Source: Methylophilaceae bacterium 11
Lineage (GTDB): Bacteria > Pseudomonadota > Gammaproteobacteria > Burkholderiales > Methylophilaceae
Direction of reading: 5' to 3'
DNA: 64,000 nt
Assembly: GCA_000525025.1 (NCBI GenBank)
Contig: JCKJ01000001.1
Coordinates: forward strand, 682,001-746,000
Below the pieces are notes generated by a model. It had not been told where the DNA came from and did no database searches. It saw nothing but the letters and a program-made list of their open reading frames with translations. How positions within the stretch are numbered: position 1 is the first letter of the stretch; each line of letters begins with the position of its first letter. Position numbers and translations under genes: made by a program. Shown here piece after piece: positions 16,333-25,237 of this stretch.

Positions 16333-16863
16333 ATGCGTAATTGGGTTTCTGCACTGATCCCGGCTTTAGTGGCTGGCATGTTTGCTAATCAAGCTGGCGC
16401 GGGGGAGATTAGTGTCAAAGTGACGCTGCCTCAAATCAACACGTCTGAATATCATCGTCCTTATGTGGCGATTTGGGTTGAAAAGCCTGACCAAAGTGTT
16501 CAAAAGAATTTGGCTGTTTGGTATAGCCAAAAGAAAACCGATAAAGGCGAGCAAAGCGATAAATGGCTGAAAGACTTGCGTCAGTGGTGGCGTAAAAGTG
16601 GTCGCGATCAGTCTTTGCCTATGGATGGCATCACAGGTGCTACGCGTGCGGTGGGTGAGCATGCCTTAACCTTTGTAGAAGGTAAAGAGCCATTGGCCAA
16701 TCTACCTGCAGGCCAATACAACATTGCAGTGGAGTCTGCCCGTGAAAAAGGTGGCCGTGAAATTGTGCGCGTGCCATTTACATGGCCGGTGAAGAAAGCC
16801 GAAACGGCCAAAGCGGCAGGGCAACAAGAACTGGGCGATATTATTGTGGATCTGAAACCCTAA
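16333..16863 (+). CDS. DUF2271 periplasmic protein with a covalent-flavin (ApbE target) motif
   Basis: 176 residues: signal peptide about 1-23 (ending AGA), then a DUF2271 domain. Residues 98-104 read DGITGAT, which matches the ApbE recognition motif D-x-x-(S/T)-G-A-(S/T); Thr104 is the expected site of FMN attachment through phosphoester linkage, as in NqrC and RnfG. DUF2271 proteins occur with ApbE and PepSY proteins in published surveys of extracytoplasmic flavinylation. AGGAG about 10 bp before ATG 16333 is a good ribosome site. Its likely role is a periplasmic flavin electron carrier that reduces ferric siderophores. The motif is seen directly; the terminal acceptor is inferred. Confidence 0.88.
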   Translation: MRNWVSALIPALVAGMFANQAGAGEISVKVTLPQINTSEYHRPYVAIWVEKPDQSVQKNLAVWYSQKKTDKGEQSDKWLKDLRQWWRKSGRDQSLPMDGITGATRAVGEHALTFVEGKEPLANLPAGQYNIAVESAREKGGREIVRVPFTWPVKKAETAKAAGQQELGDIIVDLKP

Positions 16864-16895
16864 TTTCTAAATATACATCTTTGAGGAACATAGCT

Positions 16896-17696
16896 ATGAA
16901 ACACATATACACCCTAGTATCTATAGCGCTAGCTGCAACGGCTTCTGTTGCGCATGCACATGGTGTTTGGATTGCACCATCTAGCACCGTACTTTCTGCA
17001 CCACAGTTTGTGTCGTTTGACGCCGCAACATCCAGCGTTCCATTCATGATCGATCATCGCCCGCTTGTGATTGATGCCCTGAACATTATTGCGCCTGACG
17101 GCAGTAAAGTGACGCCTGTGAATGTGATGAAAGGTGAACTCCGCACCGTATTTGATGCCAAGCTAGAGCAGCAAGGTACTTATCGTTTAGAGCTGCTACG
17201 TTCTGGTTTCCGTGCCAGTTGGAAAGATGCCGAGAATAAACCTAAACGTTTTATGGGTACGGCAGAAGCATTGGCAAAAGAAGTCCCTGCCGATGCAAAA
17301 GACCTACAAGTATCTGAAACAGATAGCCGCATGGAGAACTTTGTGACCGTGGGCAAGCCGACGGCATTAAAGACAACGGGCAAAGGTCTTGAATTAGTGG
17401 TCGCTACACATCCGAATGATTTGGTGACTGGTGAGCCAGTTGAATTGACATTCTTGGTCGATGGCAAACCGACTGAAGGGGTGGAAGTTGCCATTATTCG
17501 CTCTCAGTCCCGTTATAGAAATAATACGGAAGAGAAAACCTACAAAACCGATAAAAATGGTAAGTTGAAAGTATCGTTACCGGAAGCTGGTATGTACTGG
17601 TTAGATGCTGATTTCAAAGATAACAAAGTATCGAACAAAGTAGCTAAAGAGCGCACGTTGGCGTATGTGGTTACGCTGGAAGTACTGCCACAATAA
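16896..17696 (+). CDS. DUF4198 periplasmic protein
   Basis: 266 residues with a clear signal peptide (about 1-22, ending AHA; the mature chain begins at or next to HGVWIAP). Beta-rich DUF4198 domain with a C-terminal carboxypeptidase-regulatory-like (CnaB/transthyretin-like) fold around residues 175-245 (PVELTFLVDGKPTEGVEVAI, then GMYWLDADF). ATG 16896 behind GAGGAAC is preferred to the upstream in-frame ATG at 16782, which lies inside DUF2271. DUF4198 proteins are linked to metal uptake and occur in the same gene sets as DUF2271 and ApbE. No flavinylation motif seen here. Function probably iron or siderophore binding; uncertain. Confidence 0.85.
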   Translation: MKHIYTLVSIALAATASVAHAHGVWIAPSSTVLSAPQFVSFDAATSSVPFMIDHRPLVIDALNIIAPDGSKVTPVNVMKGELRTVFDAKLEQQGTYRLELLRSGFRASWKDAENKPKRFMGTAEALAKEVPADAKDLQVSETDSRMENFVTVGKPTALKTTGKGLELVVATHPNDLVTGEPVELTFLVDGKPTEGVEVAIIRSQSRYRNNTEEKTYKTDKNGKLKVSLPEAGMYWLDADFKDNKVSNKVAKERTLAYVVTLEVLPQ

Positions 17697-17700
17697 GCAG

Positions 17701-18708
17701 ATGCGTCGTGTATTAATACCACAAAACCTGCAATCACTACCCTCTAAACTCCCTACGGGAGCGTTGCACACACTCAGCGGACAGTCTATGGGTACCACAT
17801 GGATTGTCCGCTACATCCATCCTGATCAATCATCGCAAACAGTTGTTCAAACATTGATACAGCGTGAGCTTGATTTAGTGGTGGCGCAAATGAGTACGTG
17901 GCAAGCAGACTCTAACCTGAGTCTGTTTAATTCTGCAGGTGCCAATACTTGGCATACGTTGCCCAGCGCTTTTTTTCAAGTGCTGGATTGTGCATTAACA
18001 ATAGCAGCAGATACCGACGGCGCATTTGACCCCACCATTGGTGCAGTGGTGAACTTATGGGGATTTGGTCCAAATGGTCAGCGCATATCTCCGCCCAGTA
18101 AATCTGAGGTGGAAGCAGTGCATGCCCATACAGGTTGGCAAAAGTTACAACTAGACCAATCAGCGATGCGTGTATTACAACCGGGAAATCTGTATGTGGA
18201 TTTTTCGGGTATTGCAAAAGGTTATAGTGTCGATTTAATCGCCCAAGCACTAGAGGCTGCGGGTATCGAGAATTATTTGATTGAAGTCGGCGGAGAGCTA
18301 TCTGGTGCTGGTATCAAACCAGATGGGCAGCCATGGTGGGTTGCACTTGAGATGTCACCATCCGCATCAGGGATCACGGAATCCATTGTTGCGTTACATA
18401 GGTTGGCAGTAGCCACCTCTGGTGACTATCGACGATATTTCGATTACCAAGGTCAGCATTACGCCCATACCATAGACCCTAGAACAGGTTTCCCAATCAA
18501 TCGCACATCGAATGCATTGGTGTCTGTTTCGGTACTGCATGCGCAGTGCATGATTGCGGATGCACTAGCAACAGCTTTTACCGTGATGGGTACGCAAGCT
18601 GCGTTAAGTTATGCCGAGCAACATGATGTGGCTGTGCTATTGATGGAACAAACACCAGAAGGAGATAAAGAACACTTATCTCCTCAATTGATGGCGATGC
18701 TGGAATGA
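17701..18708 (+). CDS. apbE: ApbE-family FAD:protein FMN transferase
   Basis: Transfers FMN from FAD to a Thr or Ser of a target protein. The 335 residues contain the conserved elements: SMGTTW near 25, the FSGIAKGYSVDLI motif near 168, IEVGGEL, SGDYRRYF, AHTIDPRTGFPI and the metal-binding ADALATA near 282. It starts ATG 17701, 4 bp after the DUF4198 stop, and its stop overlaps the next gene (ATGA). No signal peptide or lipobox can be found in any in-frame extension, although ApbE enzymes that act on exported targets are usually periplasmic lipoproteins. The target is almost certainly the DUF2271 protein two genes upstream. Confidence 0.92.
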   Translation: MRRVLIPQNLQSLPSKLPTGALHTLSGQSMGTTWIVRYIHPDQSSQTVVQTLIQRELDLVVAQMSTWQADSNLSLFNSAGANTWHTLPSAFFQVLDCALTIAADTDGAFDPTIGAVVNLWGFGPNGQRISPPSKSEVEAVHAHTGWQKLQLDQSAMRVLQPGNLYVDFSGIAKGYSVDLIAQALEAAGIENYLIEVGGELSGAGIKPDGQPWWVALEMSPSASGITESIVALHRLAVATSGDYRRYFDYQGQHYAHTIDPRTGFPINRTSNALVSVSVLHAQCMIADALATAFTVMGTQAALSYAEQHDVAVLLMEQTPEGDKEHLSPQLMAMLE

Positions 18709-20306
18709 AATTTGTAATGAAACATGCGTTGGTTGGACTCACTTTTTTTCTGCCTAGCTTAGCCTACGCAGAAAGTTTTCATATGGCGCATCTTCTGAAT
18801 GCGGCAGCTGTCGTTACGCTTTATCTACTGTTTTGTGGATGGATTGTCTGGCGATACAGAAAAACAGCAGCACAAGCGCGGCTAAGCAAAAATCAAGTGA
18901 ACGCAAATTTAGGCGACGAGAGTAGCATTCTGGTCGCCTATGCCAGCCAAACTGGCAATGCTGAGCAGCTTGCTCAAAAAACTGCAGAGTCACTCAAATT
19001 GGCAGGGTTGGATGTTGAAATACACGCGCTTTCAGCAATCAACACAGATATGCTCAAACGCTTCACGCGTGCATTGTTTGTAGTCAGTACCACGGGCGAA
19101 GGTGACGCACCAGACAATGCTGTCGAGTTTATACAAAAAGTGATGCTAGAAGATACGCGTCTTACGCATCTTGCCTACGCTATTTTAGCGCTAGGGGATA
19201 CCAGCTATACCCACTTCTGCGGCTTTGGGCACACGCTGGATACTTGGTTGCAACATACGCATGCTAATCCTTTATTCGATATGGTCGAGGTAGACAAAAG
19301 CGATGACGGGGCATTAAGGCATTGGCAATACCAACTCAGTGTGCTGGCAAAAGACACGGAAATGGCTGACTGGAAAACGCCGGAATACCAACACTGGCAA
19401 TTAACTGAGCGTACATTGCTGAATGCAGGCAGTGCAGGCGCCCCCGTCTACCATTTAAGACTTTCTACGCAGCAAGACATGCATTGGCAAGCCGGTGATA
19501 TTGCAGAAGTTGGGCCACGAAACGCACAGAAATCTATCCATACATTTCTTAAACGCCTTGGTTTAGATGGCGCGATAAGTGTGGGCGATGGGAGTATGAC
19601 TTTTAATGAAGCATTACAAAACAAATTGCTGCCACATGATGCTGCTGATTTTGACGGGTTAGTCAGTTTAGATGCCGAAGCAGTCTTGCTGAGGTTAACA
19701 ACATTACCGCACCGTGAGTATTCGATTGCATCGATACCGCAAGATAACAGCCTAGAACTTGTGATTCGCCAAACCCATTACGCTGATGGCCGATTAGGTA
19801 TTGGCTCCGGCTGGCTAACAGAATATGCAGCTTTGAATAGTGATATTGCCGTGCGCATACGCGAGAATGCAGCTTTTCATCCGCCAGCAAATGACATTCC
19901 ATTGATTTTAATTGGAAATGGTACCGGGATTGCAGGATTAAGAGCGCATCTAAAGTGGCGTGCCCATGCAGGGCAGCGTAATAGTTGGCTGATTTTTGGT
20001 GAGCGTAATGCCAAGCACGACGCTTACTTTAAAGACGAATTAGAGCGCTGGCGTGAACAAGGGGTATTAGCCAGGGTGGAAACGGCCTTTTCACGCGACC
20101 AAGGTGAGCGTGTCTATGTGCAGGATGTATTGAGAACGGTAGGGCCTGACGTGTTGCAGTGGGTAAACGGAGGTGCTGCTATTTACGTGTGCGGTAGCGC
20201 CAGTGGTATGGCACCAGCCGTGCATGGGGTGCTACTTGAATTGTTGGGTGAGGCGAAATTATCTACATTGACTGCGGCTGGCCGCTATCGTCGGGATGTG
20301 TATTAG
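18705..20306 (+). CDS. Membrane-anchored flavodoxin-FAD/NADPH reductase (CysJ-like)
   Basis: 533 residues. Two N-terminal hydrophobic segments (about 5-23 and 28-50) anchor a flavodoxin domain (about 72-215, with YASQTGNAEQLA and STTGEGDAPDN FMN-binding loops), then a ferredoxin-reductase-like half with the FAD motif REYSIASIP (near 345), NADPH-binding GNGTGIAGLR (about 403) and YVCGSASGM (about 499), and the CysJ-type ending GRYRRDVY. This is a diflavin reductase like CysJ but tethered to the membrane and with no CysI partner nearby. As last gene of the Fur-linked operon, coupled to apbE, it probably draws electrons from NADPH and feeds the PepSY/flavinylated DUF2271 path. Confidence 0.88.
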   Translation: MKFVMKHALVGLTFFLPSLAYAESFHMAHLLNAAAVVTLYLLFCGWIVWRYRKTAAQARLSKNQVNANLGDESSILVAYASQTGNAEQLAQKTAESLKLAGLDVEIHALSAINTDMLKRFTRALFVVSTTGEGDAPDNAVEFIQKVMLEDTRLTHLAYAILALGDTSYTHFCGFGHTLDTWLQHTHANPLFDMVEVDKSDDGALRHWQYQLSVLAKDTEMADWKTPEYQHWQLTERTLLNAGSAGAPVYHLRLSTQQDMHWQAGDIAEVGPRNAQKSIHTFLKRLGLDGAISVGDGSMTFNEALQNKLLPHDAADFDGLVSLDAEAVLLRLTTLPHREYSIASIPQDNSLELVIRQTHYADGRLGIGSGWLTEYAALNSDIAVRIRENAAFHPPANDIPLILIGNGTGIAGLRAHLKWRAHAGQRNSWLIFGERNAKHDAYFKDELERWREQGVLARVETAFSRDQGERVYVQDVLRTVGPDVLQWVNGGAAIYVCGSASGMAPAVHGVLLELLGEAKLSTLTAAGRYRRDVY

Positions 20307-20342
20307 GCTTTTACCTTTTTTACCAACGAGTTAATTTATTCA

Positions 20343-22130
20343 TTATTGCTCAATCGGCGGCGCAACTTTCAGCACTTCTTCTACCGTCGTTAAACCAGCG
20401 GCAATTTTTTCCGCACCATTCAGCAGCAAAGGCTGCATACCTTCTTGGTAGGCAAGATTTCTCAGTACGGCCAAATCGGTATCTGGCGTGATGAGTTTTC
20501 TAATTTTGTTAGAAAACGTCAACATTTCATAAATGCCACTACGCCCACGGTAGCCGGTATTGCGGCATTCTAAGCATCCTACTGCTTTCATGGCTGTGGT
20601 TGGTTTATTGGCCCTGAATGGATAAGTGACCGATTTCCACTCATCATCGGTCAGCTCTGTAGGCACTTTGCAAGCTTGGCACAGGGTACGTACCAAGCGT
20701 TGCCCCATAATGCCTAAAATGCTGGAGTGAATTAGATAAGACGGCACACCCAAATCCAGCAAACGGGTGACGGCAGAAGGCGCATCATTGGTATGCAAAG
20801 TGGAGAGCACCAAGTGTCCCGTCAGCGCAGCTTGTATCGCCATGTCCGCAGTTGCTTGGTCGCGAATCTCACCCACCATGATAATGTCCGGGTCTTGCCG
20901 CATCAGTGTGCGGATACCTTCGGCAAAGCCCAAGCCTATGTTTTGCGTGACCTGCATTTGGTTAAATGCAGGTTCAATCATTTCAATCGGGTCTTCTACC
21001 GTGCTGACATTGACCTCGGGGGTGGCGAGCTGTTTGAGTGTGGAATATAGCGTGGTGGTTTTGCCTGAACCAGTTGGCCCTGTCACCAAAATAATGCCGT
21101 TGGGTGCTTTGGTCCATTGTGCCCAAAGCTCAGCTTGTTTTTTGGAGAAGCCAAGCTGTAAAAAGTCCTGCACAATCACGTCCGGCGTAAATACCCGCAT
21201 CACCAATTTTTCACCAAATGCCGTGGGCATGGTGGAAAGCCGTAACTCAATTTCGGTGCCATCGCCGCTCAGTGTCTTGATGCGACCATCTTGCGGGCGC
21301 CGTTTTTCTACCATGTCCATCCGCCCCAGCAGCTTAATGCGGCTGGTAATGGCGTTCATGATATTGCTGGGCAATTGGTAAACTTGATGTAACACACCAT
21401 CAATACGGAAACGCATGGTGCCAACATTGCGGCGAGGCTCTAAATGAATGTCACTGGCACGTTGTTCAAACGCATATTTAAGCAACCAGTCTACAATGTT
21501 GACCACATGTTGCTCGTTGGCATCTAAGTTTTTATCTTTACCCAGCTCAATGAGTTGCTCAAAGTTTTGTACGCCAACAATTTGGCCAGCCTTAGCAAGG
21601 TTTGCTTGATTGATGGAGGTGGCAAGATTGTAAATTTCCGGCAAGTAGCGATTGATTTCCAACGGGTTCGCCATCACCAGTTTGATTTTTAAATTGAGCA
21701 CACGCTCTAAATCAGCAATCCACTCCACATGGAAAGGATCTGCCGTGGCAATGGTCGCAGTATCGCCTTTGACAGAAATCGGCATGATTTTTAGGCGTTC
21801 TGCATACGCCTTAGACATGACTTGTGCGGCAGAGGAGAAATCTAACTTGAGCGGGTCAATATGGTAAAAATCTACTTTGGCGTGATGCGCAATAAAGTGA
21901 CTTAATTGCTCTACCGAGAGTGACTTATGTGGCGGCTTGAGATCTTTCCATTTTTGCTCTGCAATCACCACAATCGGGTGCAGATTAGAGCTGTCTTTTT
22001 TTCTGTCTTTGTACAGCTTTTCCGCTTGTACTTTATCAATATGGCCATCATTGACCAGCATGCGCAACACTTCACCCAGATTGAGTCTACTGGAGATTTT
22101 TGGGGCATGTGAACGAGTAACTGTGTTCAT
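20343..22130 (-). CDS. GspE/PilB-family secretion or pilus-assembly ATPase
   Basis: 595-residue hexameric ATPase of the type II secretion/type IV pilus class. An N-terminal GspE N1E-like domain is followed by a RecA-like core with Walker A GPTGSGKTT (about residue 354), an Asp box, Walker B, His box, and a tetra-cysteine zinc knob (CQAC near 490 and CLEC near 525) typical of GspE/PilB. It stands alone, with no gsp or pil structural genes adjacent; pilT and pilU are at 41-43 kb. It could be PilB for twitching, or a T2SS ATPase; length and zinc knob do not decide between them. Confidence 0.87.
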   Translation of the reverse strand: MNTVTRSHAPKISSRLNLGEVLRMLVNDGHIDKVQAEKLYKDRKKDSSNLHPIVVIAEQKWKDLKPPHKSLSVEQLSHFIAHHAKVDFYHIDPLKLDFSSAAQVMSKAYAERLKIMPISVKGDTATIATADPFHVEWIADLERVLNLKIKLVMANPLEINRYLPEIYNLATSINQANLAKAGQIVGVQNFEQLIELGKDKNLDANEQHVVNIVDWLLKYAFEQRASDIHLEPRRNVGTMRFRIDGVLHQVYQLPSNIMNAITSRIKLLGRMDMVEKRRPQDGRIKTLSGDGTEIELRLSTMPTAFGEKLVMRVFTPDVIVQDFLQLGFSKKQAELWAQWTKAPNGIILVTGPTGSGKTTTLYSTLKQLATPEVNVSTVEDPIEMIEPAFNQMQVTQNIGLGFAEGIRTLMRQDPDIIMVGEIRDQATADMAIQAALTGHLVLSTLHTNDAPSAVTRLLDLGVPSYLIHSSILGIMGQRLVRTLCQACKVPTELTDDEWKSVTYPFRANKPTTAMKAVGCLECRNTGYRGRSGIYEMLTFSNKIRKLITPDTDLAVLRNLAYQEGMQPLLLNGAEKIAAGLTTVEEVLKVAPPIEQ

Positions 22131-22178
22131 AGTGAGTCGTAAAAAATATTCATTCTATTATGAACGAAAAAGTGCAAT

Positions 22179-23054
22179 TTAGTGCATTTTAATACGCATA
22201 CTTAGGTCCACTGCGCGGATATGTTTGGTTAAACTACCAATCGAAATTCTATCTACGCCAGTTTCTGCAATCGTGCGTATTGTGGCCAAGCTCACATTGC
22301 CAGAAGCTTCCAACATAGCACGTTGTTGGTTAAGCTGCACTGCTACGCGCATTTGCTCCAAGGTAAAATTATCCAGCAGAATATTTTTTGCGCCAGCTTG
22401 CAATGCCTCTTCTAGCTGCGTTAAATTTTCTACTTCTATTTGGGTGCTCACGCCGGGGTGGAGGCTAAACGCACTATGTAATGCGGCACTAATGCTGCCC
22501 GCCGTAGCAATATGGTTTTCTTTAATCAAAATGCCATCGTACAAAGCTAAACGTTGGTTTAGCCCACCGCCAATGGTCACTGCATATTTTTGCGCCAAGC
22601 GTAATCCGGGAATAGTTTTGCGCGTGTCCAGTACTGCGGTGGATAAGCCTTGAATCTCATCCACGTATTGCCGCGTGGCCGTCGCTGTGGCACTCAGCGT
22701 TTGCAGAAAATTTAGTGCGGTACGTTCCGCGGTGAGCAGTGCACGTGCTTGCCCTGAAATTTCGCATAACAGTTGATTAGGAGGCACCGTTTCGCCTTCT
22801 TTAACATGCCACACAATCTTGGCTTGCGGGTCTAGCTGATGAAAGCAGGCATTCAACCAATCTTGCCCGCACACGACAGCTGACTCTCTAGCAATAATGG
22901 AGGCTTGTGCTTGTTGATGCTCAGGAATGAGCGATGCGGTTAAGTCTCCTGTGCCCATGTCTTCTTGCAGCGCTAGCGTGACTTGTGCATGCACTAATTG
23001 TAAAAATTCTGGTGAATGCGGGGGAAACTGTTGTGTAAAAAGCGGTGTGGTCAT
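22179..23054 (-). CDS. nadC: Nicotinate-nucleotide pyrophosphorylase (quinolinate phosphoribosyltransferase)
   Basis: Makes nicotinate mononucleotide from quinolinate and PRPP in de novo NAD synthesis. 291 residues, usual length. Motifs: EDMGTGDLT near 32, TAERTALNFLQTLSATAT near 110, LDTRKTIPGLR near 141, and QIEVENLTQLEEAL, LLDNF, LEASGNVSLATI and TGVDRISIGSLTKH in the C-terminal barrel. It faces the GST gene divergently with a 44-bp gap. nadE, the last NAD enzyme, is at the end of the window but unlinked. Confidence 0.95.
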   Translation of the reverse strand: MTTPLFTQQFPPHSPEFLQLVHAQVTLALQEDMGTGDLTASLIPEHQQAQASIIARESAVVCGQDWLNACFHQLDPQAKIVWHVKEGETVPPNQLLCEISGQARALLTAERTALNFLQTLSATATATRQYVDEIQGLSTAVLDTRKTIPGLRLAQKYAVTIGGGLNQRLALYDGILIKENHIATAGSISAALHSAFSLHPGVSTQIEVENLTQLEEALQAGAKNILLDNFTLEQMRVAVQLNQQRAMLEASGNVSLATIRTIAETGVDRISIGSLTKHIRAVDLSMRIKMH

Positions 23055-23098
23055 AATTCTATTATAATGGGCATTCTTTACATTTATTCATCACTTTT

Positions 23099-23722
23099 AT
23101 GCAACTTCTTTATACCGTCAATAGCCCGTATGCACGTAAAGTGCGTATCGTTGCGCTCGAAAAACATGTGGATATTGCGTTGAACGAGGTGGTGCTGTCC
23201 GATCCGGATTGCCCAGTGCGTCAGCATAACCCGTTGGGTAAAGTGCCGGTGCTGGTGTTGGATGATGGTGAGGCTTTGTACGACTCACGCGTGATTGTGG
23301 AATATCTGGATCACCGCACACCCTTGGCACAACTCATCCCGCATGATCATCTTGCCAAAATCAAAGTGCGCCGCTGGGAAGCGCTGGCTGATGGTGTGTG
23401 TGATGCAGCGGTAGCAGTTGTGATGGAACAGCGCAAGCCAGAGGTGCAACAATCGCAGACGCAAATCGATAAGCAAATGAGTAAAGTGATGCAAGGGCTT
23501 GCCGTGCTAGATGCGGATTTGTTAAAAAAGAAATGGTGCGTGAACGAAACCTTTAGCTTAGCGGATATCGCGTTGGGCTGTAGCTTGGCTTACTTTGATT
23601 TACGCTTTAAGCAATTGCGCTGGGAAGGGAAAACCTGGCAAGATAAATTCCCTAACTTAGCCAAACACTACAATGTGTTGATTAAGCGCCCCAGTTTTAA
23701 ACAAACCATGCCAACGCCGTAA
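23099..23722 (+). CDS. Glutathione S-transferase family protein
   Basis: 207 residues with a thioredoxin-like N-terminal half (about 1-78: NSPYARKVRIVALE, then GKVPVLVLDDGEALYDSRVIVEYLD, with the cis-Pro and the Glu/Asp-Ser glutathione-binding pair) and an all-helical C-terminal half including SLADIALG near 150. A Ser at position 9 of the SPYARK motif takes the place of a catalytic residue. Detoxification or a chaperone-like function are both possible; the substrate is not predictable. Confidence 0.9.
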   Translation: MQLLYTVNSPYARKVRIVALEKHVDIALNEVVLSDPDCPVRQHNPLGKVPVLVLDDGEALYDSRVIVEYLDHRTPLAQLIPHDHLAKIKVRRWEALADGVCDAAVAVVMEQRKPEVQQSQTQIDKQMSKVMQGLAVLDADLLKKKWCVNETFSLADIALGCSLAYFDLRFKQLRWEGKTWQDKFPNLAKHYNVLIKRPSFKQTMPTP

Positions 23723-23726
23723 TGGC

Positions 23727-24077
23727 TTAAAAGTGCATAGGCAAGGGCAGCGTCATTTCGTCCTCGTCTTCCACAATCATAGACAGCCGATTTTTTGAGC
23801 GCATCGATTGACGGTCATTCAAGCGTTTTTGTGCAGCGGATGGGAAATCAGTGAACTGAATGAGGTTGCGCTCAATCAAAATCTCAATTAAATCCTCCAA
23901 TACACGCGCAAGCTGAATATCACTCTCGCGAAACGCCGCATGCTGTTTGAGTTCTGCCTCAATAAACGCAATATAGTCCGGATGTTTGTTTTCCAAAAAT
24001 TGCCAATGTGCCTCTACCTGAACAGTGCTACTGGCGGCAATGATATTGCCTTGATCATTTCTTAATACGTAAGCCAT
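23727..24077 (-). CDS. Conserved small acidic protein, function unknown
   Basis: 116 residues. The N-terminus MAYVLRNDQGNIIAAS resembles short betaproteobacterial proteins of unknown role; the rest is predicted mostly helical with an acidic patch (VEDEDEM) near the C-terminus. No signal peptide, membrane segment or catalytic motif. It converges on the GST gene with 4 bp between stops. Coding is supported by length and composition; no function is proposed. Confidence 0.65.
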   Translation of the reverse strand: MAYVLRNDQGNIIAASSTVQVEAHWQFLENKHPDYIAFIEAELKQHAAFRESDIQLARVLEDLIEILIERNLIQFTDFPSAAQKRLNDRQSMRSKNRLSMIVEDEDEMTLPLPMHF

Positions 24078-24209
24078 AGGTTATCCATCGTCAATTAGCG
24101 CGAAATACATTATGCAACATGCTTTGATTGTATTTACGGCATAGCGAACACAATACTTTAATTAAAAGTACTATCGCATCTTAACTTCAATTTAACCTGA
24201 TGGCTTGGA

Positions 24210-25121
24210 TTATATGAGTTGAATCGCATCCAGTTGAGTTAGGCAGGTATTTCTGATAATTTCATTTAAATCAATCACATATTGCTTGGTAATGGTTTCT
24301 TGTGACGCAATCAGATATAAGTTTGACCACAAACCTTGCTTGCCGATGGACTTGGCCATCACATAGTCATGATCCACGTAACTACGAATGCCCCAGTTGG
24401 GCAGCGCAGCCACTCCGCGCCGACTGGCAACCAGTTGCATAATCGCGATGGTTAATTCTGCTGTGCGGCGGTGATACTGAATATCGGCTGGCGCTAATAC
24501 TTGCTGAATCACGTCTATCCTAGTATCGGCTACCGGATAGGTAATCAACGTTTCACCTTCAAAGTCTTTGGCCTCTAACTTGGTTTTTTTGGCAAGCCGA
24601 TGGTCATTTGGCAACACTGCCATGATTTCAAATTTGAATAAAGGCAGGTAAGGTAGGTGCGTATTCTTTTGCGGTAAACCGCCAATCACAATATCGGCTT
24701 TGCCTTCATCAATAAGTTGCCAAGGGTCACTGTGAAAACCGGCCACTAGATCAATTTCCACCTCGGGCCAAGCGCGTCTAAAGTTGTCCATCACTGGGGT
24801 GAGCCAATCAAAGCAAGTGTGGCATTCCAGCACAATCCGCAGTTCTCCAGACTGATTGCTTTTTAAGCGCACCAAATCGCGCTCGGCCTTTTCAATCGCG
24901 GGCAATAACTCATGCGCCAACGCCAGTAAACGTTCGCCGGCCTTGGTAAACGTTAAGCCCTGCGGCATGCGTTTGAATAGCACAATATCGTAATGCTGTT
25001 CTAACGCTTTGATTTGATGCGACAGCGCAGACTGCGTTAAAAACACACGCTGAGCGGCCAAGCCAAGTTTGTTGGTTTCCGCAATGGCTTTGAGCGATTT
25101 TAGGTGGCGAATTTCTAGCAT
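24210..25121 (-). CDS. metR: LysR-type regulator of methionine synthesis
   Basis: 303-residue LysR-family activator. Helix-turn-helix at about 18-38 (LGLAAQRVFLTQSALSHQIKALE) and a ligand-binding domain from about 90. The sequence ECHTCFDWLTPVMDNFRRAWPEVEIDL is strongly MetR-like, and the gene is divergent from metE, the classical arrangement in which MetR with homocysteine activates metE. A perfect MetR-type operator lies between them at 25145-25157. Confidence 0.93.
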   Translation of the reverse strand: MLEIRHLKSLKAIAETNKLGLAAQRVFLTQSALSHQIKALEQHYDIVLFKRMPQGLTFTKAGERLLALAHELLPAIEKAERDLVRLKSNQSGELRIVLECHTCFDWLTPVMDNFRRAWPEVEIDLVAGFHSDPWQLIDEGKADIVIGGLPQKNTHLPYLPLFKFEIMAVLPNDHRLAKKTKLEAKDFEGETLITYPVADTRIDVIQQVLAPADIQYHRRTAELTIAIMQLVASRRGVAALPNWGIRSYVDHDYVMAKSIGKQGLWSNLYLIASQETITKQYVIDLNEIIRNTCLTQLDAIQLI

Positions 25122-25144
25122 TTGAGTAGTATAAATATTGGATA

Positions 25145-25157
25145 TGAATTAAATTCA
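25145..25157. promoter_or_regulatory. MetR operator
   Basis: TGAATTAAATTCA; on the minus strand TGAATTTAATTCA matches the MetR consensus TGAA-N2-T-N2-TTCA exactly. It lies 24 bp from the metR start and 81 bp from the metE start, so it can serve metE activation and metR autoregulation. Confidence 0.75.
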
Positions 25158-25237
25158 AATTTACCATAAAAACTTTCGCTTTATTAATAAAGTTGTGTCA
25201 TCAACAATAACGCTTTTTCAAAAGCGAAGGGCAGCAC

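Noticed and set aside
16782-16895. Longer DUF4198 protein starting inside the DUF2271 gene
   Set aside because: The signal peptide begins at Met 16896 behind a good ribosome site; the extension is in the overlap with the previous gene and has no signal or domain.
24147-24177. AT-rich palindrome near TACTTTAATTAAAAGTA between metR and the small acidic protein gene
   Set aside because: It is short, AT-rich and without a T-run or matching known box, so it could easily be chance.
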